DNA of 64,000 nt. Source: Imtechella halotolerans (lineage in GTDB: Bacteria; Bacteroidota; Bacteroidia; Flavobacteriales; Flavobacteriaceae). Both the position numbers and the translations under genes were made by a program. Below, in pieces: positions 17,715 to 23,682 of this stretch (its first letter is position 1; each line of letters begins with the position of its first letter). The notes beneath the pieces were generated by a model, which was not told the origin of the DNA, ran no database searches, and saw only the letters and a program-made list of their open reading frames with translations. Where the stretch lies: the NCBI RefSeq assembly GCF_028743515.2, contig NZ_CP117969.2:1361001-1425000 (forward strand), in the 5' to 3' direction.

Positions 17715-18476
17715 TTAAATATCTATAGTAAGTGTATCAAAGGCCAAAAATACGTTTTTTGGGAGTTTTTTTTCAACTTCAGCATGAAAGCCTAATAAAT
17801 GACTGATATGGGTAAGGTACGCGCGTTCTGGCTTGACAATGTTTATAAATTCAAGTGCCTCCTCAAGATTAAAATGAGAAGCATGGGGTTCTTCACGCAA
17901 GGCATTAACAACAAGCACTTTAACTCCTTTTAACTTTTCAAGTTCACTATCGTCAATAGTTTTCATATCAGTTAAGTAGGCAAAACAATCAATCCTAAAA
18001 CCGAAAACTTGAAGTGTGTCATGCCACACACTTATAGGCACAATGGTCTTTCCTTTTAGCTCAAAAGGGGTATTATCTATTTGGTGAGCGACCACTTCAG
18101 GAGCACCTGGATAGCGATTCTCTTGAGCAAAAACATATTCAAAGCGTTTATGAAATTCATTCAAAACTCTTTGATGAGCATATATAGGAAGTGCTCCCTG
18201 ACGAAAAACATAAGGCCTAATATCATCTATACCGGCTGTATGGTCTGCGTGTTCATGAGTAAAAAAAATCCCATCTATTCGCTCCACATTGTTAACCAAC
18301 ATTTGTTGTCTAAAATCAGGACCGCAATCAATCACAAAAGAGGCGCCCTCCCATTGTACCCAAACTGATACCCTAAGACGCTTATCCCTATTATCAGTAC
18401 TCAAACATACAGGATGTTTACTACCAATAACAGGTATACCTTGAGAGGTTCCTGTACCTAAAAATGTAACTTTCAA
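17715..18476 (-). CDS. Metallo-beta-lactamase-fold hydrolase (PhnP-like)
   Basis: A soluble metal-dependent hydrolase. Seen: the N-terminal FLGTGTSQGIPVIG with conserved HPVC, the metal motif HEHADHTAGIDD (HxHxDH), a further metal histidine in WHD and a C-terminal THISHLLG. This arrangement is that of PhnP-like phosphodiesterases acting on cyclic phosphates or nucleotides. TTG 18476 is chosen as start because it gives the usual N-terminus MKVTFLGTG (253 residues). TTG 18494, six codons upstream, is possible; no ATG exists nearby. It forms an operon with the 163-residue gene and is divergent from the 485-residue gene. The natural substrate is unknown. Confidence 0.8.
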   Translation of the reverse strand: MKVTFLGTGTSQGIPVIGSKHPVCLSTDNRDKRLRVSVWVQWEGASFVIDCGPDFRQQMLVNNVERIDGIFFTHEHADHTAGIDDIRPYVFRQGALPIYAHQRVLNEFHKRFEYVFAQENRYPGAPEVVAHQIDNTPFELKGKTIVPISVWHDTLQVFGFRIDCFAYLTDMKTIDDSELEKLKGVKVLVVNALREEPHASHFNLEEALEFINIVKPERAYLTHISHLLGFHAEVEKKLPKNVFLAFDTLTIDI

Positions 18477-18507
18477 ATTTTGAGTTTTGGTCAAATTTAT
18501 GAGTTTT

Positions 18508-18541
18508 TTGGAGAATAGCTTAACGATTCTTAGTAACTTTG
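18508..18541 (+). promoter_or_regulatory. Promoter of the 485-residue unknown gene
   Basis: TTG (18508-18510), 23 bases, then TAACTTTG (18534-18541) fits TAnnTTTG. It is 21 bases before the ATG at 18563. Confidence 0.45.
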
Positions 18542-18562
18542 TGATTCACAAAACACATAATT

Positions 18563-20020
18563 ATGGCTATTGTTTTAAAAGGGGATAAACAAATTGAAAA
18601 TGTACCCTCAATCAAAGCGAAAACCTTACGAATTAACCTCAACGAAGACATTTATGGAACTTTTGCCGAGATAGGTGCTGGCCAGGAAACTGTTAGGAAT
18701 TTTTTTAGAGCAGGTGGAGCATCTGGTACGATAGCCAAGGCAATGAGTGCTTATGACAAAGACTTTAGTGACGCTATCTATGGCATTGAAGAAGATGGAA
18801 GATATGTAACAGAACTACGCTTAAAAAAAATGTTAGGTCACGAAATTGACCTTATGGAAAGAAGACTTTCCAGGGAGAAGCATCCTAATAAACTATTTTT
18901 TGCGTATGCCAACACGGTTGCTACTATTGACTTCTCAAAACGTTACAAAGGACATGGTTGGGTAGGAATCCGTTTTCAGCTTGATCCAAAGGAAGATTAC
19001 AACGAAATCAGCATTCATATTCGTTTTCATCAAACCGAAGCCAGACTTCAACAAGAAACATTGGGAGTACTTGGAGTAAATCTTATTTATGGAGCATTCT
19101 ACAAACATGACAATCCCAAAAAACTACTTCGTTATCTGTATGACCATATCGACAAAGACACTATAGAGATAGACACGGTAAACTTCTCTGGTCCTCGTTT
19201 TGCCCATATAGACAATCGCTTAATGAGTTTACAACTTGTTAAAAATGGGATGACTGAGGCTGTAATGTTTGATCCATCTGGGAATAACATTTTGCCAGCT
19301 GAACAACTCTACAAAAAAAATGTATTAGCACTAAGAGGAAGTTTTAGACCTGTTACTAAAGTGAATATGAGTATGTTTGAGAAATCATACGAAATGTTCT
19401 TAAAAGAAAACAAAGTTGATAAAGATAAAACAGAAGTAATTTTTGAAATTACCTTATCGAACTTACGTGCAGAAGGAGAGATTGATGAAGAAGATTTCTT
19501 AGATAGAGCGGATTTGTTATGTTCCTTGGGACAAACAGTAATGATCTCTAACTTCAAGGAATATTATCGCGTTGTAGAGTATTTTTCAAACTACACCAAA
19601 GCTCGTATGGGACTTGCTATGGGAGTAAGTAATTTAATAGAAATTTTTGATGAAAAATATTATCGTCATTTAAGCGGTGGTATTTTGGAAGCTTTCGGAA
19701 AATTATTCTTCAGAGATTTAAAAGTATATCTCTACCCAATGAAAGATCAAAATAGTGGTCAAGTAATCACCAGTGAGAACCTAAAGGTTCATCCAAGAAT
19801 GAAGGAACTCTATAAATTCTTTAAGTTCAATGGTAAAGTTTTGGATATTACAGATTATGACGCCCACACTCTTGATATTTTCTCCCGAGAAGTATTAAAA
19901 ATGATTGAAAACAATGAAGAAGGATGGCAGGAAATGCTTCCAGATGGAATTGCTGAAATGATAGAAGAAAAAGGCCTTTTTGGATGTATCGTTTGTAATG
20001 TGAGAAGACCACATAGATAA
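18563..20020 (+). CDS. Conserved soluble protein of unknown function (485 residues)
   Basis: I do not recognise a family with a known reaction. It has no signal peptide or membrane segment, is charged, and looks enzyme-like: glycine-rich GAGQETVRNFFRAGGASGTIAKAMSAYD near 38-65, HPNKLFFAYANTVATIDF near 112-130, and EVIFEITLSNLRAEGEIDEEDFLDRADLLCSLGQTVMISNF near 290-330, which resembles the beta-alpha strands of a TIM-barrel or nucleotide enzyme. The C-terminus holds GCIVCNVRRPHR. Some databases may label relatives as nicotinate-nucleotide adenylyltransferase; no HxGH adenylyltransferase motif is present, so I do not support that. A single gene with its own promoter (TTG / TAACTTTG) and terminator. 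Confidence 0.75.
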   Translation: MAIVLKGDKQIENVPSIKAKTLRINLNEDIYGTFAEIGAGQETVRNFFRAGGASGTIAKAMSAYDKDFSDAIYGIEEDGRYVTELRLKKMLGHEIDLMERRLSREKHPNKLFFAYANTVATIDFSKRYKGHGWVGIRFQLDPKEDYNEISIHIRFHQTEARLQQETLGVLGVNLIYGAFYKHDNPKKLLRYLYDHIDKDTIEIDTVNFSGPRFAHIDNRLMSLQLVKNGMTEAVMFDPSGNNILPAEQLYKKNVLALRGSFRPVTKVNMSMFEKSYEMFLKENKVDKDKTEVIFEITLSNLRAEGEIDEEDFLDRADLLCSLGQTVMISNFKEYYRVVEYFSNYTKARMGLAMGVSNLIEIFDEKYYRHLSGGILEAFGKLFFRDLKVYLYPMKDQNSGQVITSENLKVHPRMKELYKFFKFNGKVLDITDYDAHTLDIFSREVLKMIENNEEGWQEMLPDGIAEMIEEKGLFGCIVCNVRRPHR

Positions 20021-20029
20021 CAAAATAAT

Positions 20030-20049
20030 AGGCCTCTGTCACGAGGCCT
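20030..20049. terminator. Bidirectional terminator between the 485-residue gene and bcp
   Basis: A 7-bp stem AGGCCTC / GAGGCCT (20030-20036 with 20043-20049) and a 6-base loop. The T run is interrupted on the plus side and weak on the minus side. Confidence 0.6.
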
Positions 20050-20056
20050 TTACTTT

Positions 20057-20512
20057 TTAACTATCTAGTAATTGTGCGGCATGCTCCTTGGTTTTCACCT
20101 TGTCAATAACGCGAGTCACTGTATGAGATTCATCTAGCACAAAAGTCATTCTATGAATCCCATCATATTCTCTTCCCATAAATTTCTTAGGTCCCCAAAC
20201 ACCAAATGTTTCGATTACAGACTTGTCTTCATCAGCCAATAATGGGAAAGGAAATTCGTATTTATTGGAAAAGTTAGATTGCGCTTTTACAGAATCTGCA
20301 CTCACACCCAATAATTCATAGCCTTGTTCCTTTAATTCTTTATAATGATCACGCAAATTACAAGCTTCCGCCGTGCAACCTGGTGTATTCGCCTTGGGAT
20401 AGAAAAAAACAATCAGTTTTTTACCTGCATAATCAGCTAGCCTTACCGTATTTCCATTCTGATCTTTAGAAATAAATGAGGTTACTTTATCCCCTACTTT
20501 TAATGTTTTCAT
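20057..20512 (-). CDS. bcp: Thioredoxin-dependent thiol peroxidase (Bcp/PrxQ)
   Basis: A monomeric peroxiredoxin that removes hydroperoxides using thioredoxin, 151 residues. The peroxidatic cysteine is C46 in ANTPGCTAEACNLRD and the resolving cysteine C51, five residues later, the PrxQ spacing. Other family features are GVSADSVKAQSNF and FPLLADEDKSV. It is divergent from nth with only 36 bases between start codons. It is the third peroxiredoxin class in the window, beside Tpx and Prx1. Confidence 0.96.
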   Translation of the reverse strand: MKTLKVGDKVTSFISKDQNGNTVRLADYAGKKLIVFFYPKANTPGCTAEACNLRDHYKELKEQGYELLGVSADSVKAQSNFSNKYEFPFPLLADEDKSVIETFGVWGPKKFMGREYDGIHRMTFVLDESHTVTRVIDKVKTKEHAAQLLDS

Positions 20513-20548
20513 ATCAATTCTTTTATTTTTGTATAAAACTACTTAAAA

Positions 20549-21217
20549 ATGACCAAAACAGAAAAAGTTGCTTTTACCATTGAAACCCTAGACAAACTTT
20601 ATCCTGAAATCCCCATCCCTCTTGATCATAAAGATCCGTACACATTACTTATAGCAGTCTTACTATCTGCCCAAAGTACAGACGTACGAGTAAACCAGAT
20701 AACCCCATTACTCTTTGCTAAAGCCGACAATCCCTATGACATGATTAAATTATCGGTGGAAGAAATTAGAGACATCATTAAACCAGTTGGACTTTCACCT
20801 ATGAAGTCCAAAGGAATTTACGAATTATCACACATTCTTATCGAAAAACATCAAGGGAAAGTTCCTATAGACTTTGACGCCTTAGAAGCCTTACCAGCGG
20901 TTGGGCATAAAACTGCTAGTGTAGTAATGAGTCAAGCGTTTGGCATTCCAGCATTTCCTGTTGACACCCATATCCATAGATTAATGTACCGTTGGGGTTT
21001 CAGTTCAGGTAAAAATGTGGTCCAGACTGAAAAAGACGCAAAGAGGATATTTCCAAAAGAAAAATGGAACATATTACATTTACAGATGATTTGGTACGGT
21101 AGAGAATACTCTCCCGCCCGAGGGTGGAATTTGGAAAAAGATATTATCACCAAAACTATCGGAAGAAAAAGTGGCTCAATCTCAAAAGTTGTGTGTGACT
21201 TTAACTTAAGAGTGTGA
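20549..21217 (+). CDS. nth: Endonuclease III, C-terminal end replaced by IS sequence
   Basis: A DNA glycosylase/AP lyase for oxidised pyrimidines. The helix-hairpin-helix LEALPAVGHKTASVVM with catalytic K121, and D139 in FPVDTHIHRL, are intact. The four cysteines of the [4Fe-4S] cluster are absent, as I remember for flavobacterial relatives; the tail reads YSPARGWNLEKDII instead. An insertion sequence enters after GRKS (residue 208), so the last 14 residues (GSISKVVCDFNLRV) are encoded by the IS left end. The original end can be read beyond the right target repeat: VINAYNKQKKKAT, for a total of 221 residues. The catalytic core is unaffected, so the product may still work. Confidence 0.9.
   Translation: MTKTEKVAFTIETLDKLYPEIPIPLDHKDPYTLLIAVLLSAQSTDVRVNQITPLLFAKADNPYDMIKLSVEEIRDIIKPVGLSPMKSKGIYELSHILIEKHQGKVPIDFDALEALPAVGHKTASVVMSQAFGIPAFPVDTHIHRLMYRWGFSSGKNVVQTEKDAKRIFPKEKWNILHLQMIWYGREYSPARGWNLEKDIITKTIGRKSGSISKVVCDFNLRV
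21165..21172. repeat. Left 8-bp target site duplication of the IS
   Basis: GAAAAAGT, identical to 22591-22598, directly abuts the left terminal inverted repeat. It belongs to the nth reading frame (codons for part of GRKS). Confidence 0.9.
21173..21194 (+). repeat. Left terminal inverted repeat of the IS
   Basis: Begins GGCTCAATCTC and ends GTTGTGT. It pairs with the complement of 22569-22590. It also supplies the new C-terminal codons and stop of nth just inside the element (stop at 21215-21217). Confidence 0.8.
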
Positions 21218-21241
21218 TCTTTGTAAAAAAATTGATCGACA

Positions 21242-21595
21242 TTGGAATTATCATTAGACCTATTAAAGTTTATTTTACCAGAAGTATTACTTACTCACTT
21301 TGACCTAGTTTCTCATAAGACAGAGGATGGTACACTTCATTTATATTTTGAAGAAAAGAAAGACACCCCTAAAGAAGAAAAACATCGTATTTTAATAGCT
21401 CATGGTTTTCATAAAGAGATAGTAATTCAAGACTTTCCATTGCGAGGCAAGACAGTCTTTCTCCATATCAAGCGTCGTCGTTGGCTTGACAAGAGCACTA
21501 ATGAAATAGTACAAAGAGATTGGGATCTGGTAGCACAGGGAACGCGGATGACCGTCGAGTTCGCTGCTTTTTTAAAAGTACTTGGTCAATACTAA
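21242..21595 (+). CDS. IS transposase N-terminal region (ISAon1-type OrfA)
   Basis: A 117-residue N-terminal part of the transposase, likely the DNA-end-binding segment. It contains EKKDTPKEEKHRILIAHGF, FPLRGKTVFLHIKRRRWLD and TRMTVEFAAFLKVLG. It starts at TTG 21242, because an in-frame stop lies 9 bases upstream and no ATG is available. Its stop (21593-21595) overlaps the downstream frame by 14 bases. A fused protein needs a +1 (or -2) frameshift between 21576 and 21592, where the OrfB frame is open; the sequence there is AAAAGTACTTGG. Otherwise OrfB may start on its own at TTG 21582. Confidence 0.85.
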   Translation: MELSLDLLKFILPEVLLTHFDLVSHKTEDGTLHLYFEEKKDTPKEEKHRILIAHGFHKEIVIQDFPLRGKTVFLHIKRRRWLDKSTNEIVQRDWDLVAQGTRMTVEFAAFLKVLGQY

Positions 21596-22568
21596 GGCTT
21601 CGGACTGCCACACCATAGGCTATTTCTATGGGGTTAACGGGAAGAAACTCCAGCGCCAATACAAGGATTATCTAAGTGATTTTAAAGATTGGAAGCAAAA
21701 GAAACATGCTAAAGAATGGCTCCTATTCCCTGAAAACATCGGGTCATATCTTTCCATTGATGAAACGGCACTCTCCAAGGGAGAACTCTATACGATTATC
21801 ACTAACAAAAAGGCAAAAGGCAAGAAGGGAGCTATAGTGGGTATATTCTCAGGGACTAAGGTAGAACCTATCATAGAACAACTTCTGAAGATATCGGCTA
21901 AGGAAAGAAGCAAGGTCAGGGAAGTCACTCTAGATATGGCCAACTCCATGAAGATCATTGTTAAAAAATGCTTCCCTAAAGCAATACAGGTCACCGATCG
22001 CTTCCATGTGCAGAAATTGGCACTGGAAGCCCTTCAGGATATCCGGATCAAACACAGATGGGAGGCAATAGACTTAGAAAATGAACTCATAAAACAAGCT
22101 AGGGAAAAGAACAAATCATTTGTTCCAGAAGAATTCAACAATGGGGATACTAGAAAGCAATTATTAGCTAGAAGTAGGTATCTACTATACAAAGCTCCAA
22201 ATAATTGGACGGAGAATCAACACGAAAGAAGTAAGATATTGTTCAATCAATATCCTGATATAAAAATAGCCTTTAATCTTGTTCAAGGACTTAGAAACAT
22301 ATTCAATGCAGCAACCTCTGTCGAGACCGCATATACTAAAATGGCGCATTGGTACAAAGATGTAGAAAATACAGGTTTTAGGGCATTCAATACCATTGCA
22401 AACACCATAACAGTTAATTACAGATCCATCCTGAATTATTTTATAAATAGAAGCACAAACGCTTCCGCTGAATCATTCAATGCTAAAATAAAAGCTTTTA
22501 GAAGTCAATTCAGAGGGGTTAGAAACATAGAATTCTTCCTATATAGATTGACCAAAATATTTGCGTAA
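21582..22568 (+). CDS. IS transposase catalytic region (ISAon1-type OrfB, ISL3-like DDE domain)
   Basis: The catalytic part of the transposase, 328 residues if started at TTG 21582. The DDE residues are most likely D60 (LSIDETALSKGELYTI), D118 (VTLDMANSMK) or D139 (VTDRFHVQKL), and E296 (NASAESFNAKIKAF). The pattern IDET, then LDMAN, then DRFHVQKLALEAL is that of the ISL3 DDE family. The frame is intact to the right end, 22 bases from the element tip. Separate N-terminal and catalytic frames are usual for ISAon1-type elements, as I recall them in flavobacteria, so this is not a broken gene. Confidence 0.88.
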   Translation: MVNTKASDCHTIGYFYGVNGKKLQRQYKDYLSDFKDWKQKKHAKEWLLFPENIGSYLSIDETALSKGELYTIITNKKAKGKKGAIVGIFSGTKVEPIIEQLLKISAKERSKVREVTLDMANSMKIIVKKCFPKAIQVTDRFHVQKLALEALQDIRIKHRWEAIDLENELIKQAREKNKSFVPEEFNNGDTRKQLLARSRYLLYKAPNNWTENQHERSKILFNQYPDIKIAFNLVQGLRNIFNAATSVETAYTKMAHWYKDVENTGFRAFNTIANTITVNYRSILNYFINRSTNASAESFNAKIKAFRSQFRGVRNIEFFLYRLTKIFA

Positions 22569-22590
22569 ACACAACATTTAGTCTTGATCC
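22569..22590 (-). repeat. Right terminal inverted repeat of the IS
   Basis: Read inward on the minus strand it begins GGATCAAGACT and ends GTTGTGT. It agrees with the left repeat at 16 of 22 positions. Confidence 0.8.
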
Positions 22591-22640
22591 GAAAAAGTGT
22601 TATTAACGCCTATAATAAGCAAAAGAAAAAAGCGACCTAA
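22591..22640 (+). pseudogene. nth: Displaced 3-prime end of nth
   Basis: The right target repeat GAAAAAGT (22591-22598) continues in the original nth frame as VINAYNKQKKKAT and then TAA (22638-22640). Joining it to 21172 restores a normal endonuclease III end. These codons are no longer translated as part of nth. Confidence 0.88.
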
Positions 22641-22650
22641 GGTCGCTTTT
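22628..22650. terminator. Bidirectional terminator shared by nth (original) and the 54-residue gene
   Basis: A perfect 10-bp stem AAAAGCGACC / GGTCGCTTTT (22628-22637 with 22641-22650). The loop TAA is the original nth stop codon, and the far edge overlaps the stop of the minus-strand small gene (22649-22651). Two converging genes thus end inside one hairpin. Confidence 0.85.
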
Positions 22651-22813
22651 AGTTGAGTATATTCTCAAACTTTAGTTCTTTGTAAGTCACCAAGTGAAAT
22701 GCCTTTGAGTACGAAAGTAGAAATTCGATTGTTTCCTTTTTAGGCTGTAAACACTCAATTTCTTGCACCTTTTTAGAGTAGATTTTTCCCATATTGTTAA
22801 TTTGATTAGACAT
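22649..22813 (-). CDS. Small conserved-looking protein (54 residues) downstream of the sigma factor
   Basis: A short minus-strand frame: MSNQINNMGKIYSKK, then VQEIECLQPKKETIEFLLSY and SKAFHLVTYKELKFENILN. It is a soluble, charged protein with one predicted helix in PKKETIEFLLSYSKAF. It follows the ECF sigma factor by 48 bases on the same strand and stops inside a clear terminator, which defines it as the last gene of that transcript. It may start at M1 (22813) or M8 (22792). I have a faint memory of similar PKKETI...LLNYSK peptides in flavobacteria, without a known role. A real gene is likely from context and the terminator position. Confidence 0.65.
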   Translation of the reverse strand: MSNQINNMGKIYSKKVQEIECLQPKKETIEFLLSYSKAFHLVTYKELKFENILN

Positions 22814-22861
22814 ATCATAATAACGAAGGGAAATATCAAATATTGTTCAGTAGGTTAAAAA

Positions 22862-23443
22862 TTAATTAGTTAACACTATCTGATGTTTATTTATCAATTT
22901 GCGAAGATTTATGAGCGCATAACGCATTCTACCTAATGCCGTATTAATACTTACTCCGGTTACTTCAGAGATTTCTTTAAAACTCATATCTCTATAAATA
23001 CGCATCTCCAGTACCTCACGCTGATCATCCGGAAGTTCTTCCAACAATTTTGTGACATCTGTTTCCACCTGATCCTTTATCATTTGATTTTCTACATTCA
23101 ATGCGGTATCACCTATTATGGAAAATATATTAAAATCTTCTTTGCCATCGTATTTAGGCATTCGATTATTCCTTCTGAAGTAATCTATAACAAGGTTATG
23201 AGCAATACGCATTACCCAAGGTAAAAATTTACCTTCCTCATTATAACATCCACGTTTAAGAGTTTTTATAACCTTAATAAAGGTATCCTGGAATATGTCT
23301 TCAGAAGCATCTTTGTCTAAAACTTTTGAATAAATAAAGTTATAAACTTTTGCACTATGGCGATTAATAAGTTCTGCTAATGCTTGTTCGTCACCTTGAA
23401 CGTAACTTTTAACTAAATCAGCGTCTTGAAGAAGTGTTTGCAT
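22862..23443 (-). CDS. RNA polymerase sigma factor, ECF (sigma-70 family)
   Basis: A 193-residue two-domain sigma factor. Region 2 (about 22-92) contains FIYSKVLDKDASEDIFQDTFIKV and LPWVMRIAHNLVIDYFRRN. Region 4 (about 130-182) contains ELPDDQREVLEMRIYRDMSFKEISEVTGVSINTALGRMRYAL, the helix-turn-helix for the -35/-33 element. No anti-sigma gene is adjacent; the only cotranscribed gene is the 54-residue frame. ECF factors without anti-sigma are common in Bacteroidetes and may be controlled transcriptionally. The long 239-bp upstream region to uvrA should hold its control elements; I see no clear consensus box on this strand. Confidence 0.94.
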   Translation of the reverse strand: MQTLLQDADLVKSYVQGDEQALAELINRHSAKVYNFIYSKVLDKDASEDIFQDTFIKVIKTLKRGCYNEEGKFLPWVMRIAHNLVIDYFRRNNRMPKYDGKEDFNIFSIIGDTALNVENQMIKDQVETDVTKLLEELPDDQREVLEMRIYRDMSFKEISEVTGVSINTALGRMRYALINLRKLINKHQIVLTN

Positions 23444-23632
23444 ACTACTACTTTTTATTGGATGGTTAAAAGGTTTCCAGCAATTAGAAATTTCCTTTTT
23501 ATCAAATTTTTAGTAAAGTAGTTTTATAGTATAGGCGAAAATATTGACGTTAACAGTCCAAATATATGAAGATATTTCTCAAATATGCAAATATTTTACG
23601 CTTTTTTTAACCCGTAGTATTTTGCAAATGAG

Positions 23633-23664
23633 TTGTTTTTGCTGCTATGCTATGCCTATATTTG
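23633..23664 (+). promoter_or_regulatory. uvrA promoter, Bacteroidetes type
   Basis: TTG (23633-23635), 21 bases, then TATATTTG (23657-23664), 18 bases before ATG 23683. A nearer TTTG (23638-23641, 15-base spacing) is an alternative. No LexA-type box was recognised. Confidence 0.5.
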
Positions 23665-23682
23665 TAGTTTCTTTTCAAGGCT

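Larger units (their letters stand above)
21173..22590 (+). mobile_element. Complete ISL3-like (ISAon1-type) insertion sequence, 1418 bp
   Basis: The ends are defined by imperfect terminal inverted repeats of 22 bp (21173-21194 and 22569-22590; 16 of 22 bases agree, shared blocks TCAA, AAA and GTTGTGT, with GG at the outer tips). These are flanked by the 8-bp direct repeat GAAAAAGT. Inside are two overlapping plus-strand frames: an N-terminal region (21242-21595) and a DDE catalytic region (21582-22568). An 8-bp duplication and a DDE domain of the PF01610 type fit the ISL3 family. It lies in the same direction as nth and interrupts its last codons. Intact frames, ends and target repeats argue for a recent insertion. 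Confidence 0.9.

Noticed and set aside
18563-20020. Nicotinate-nucleotide adenylyltransferase label for the 485-residue protein
   Set aside because: No HxGH or ISSTxxR-type motif is visible and the protein is more than twice the normal length.
20549-22640. nth as a dead gene because of the IS
   Set aside because: Only the last 13 residues are replaced; the catalytic Lys, Asp and hairpin are intact. Listed as altered, not dead.
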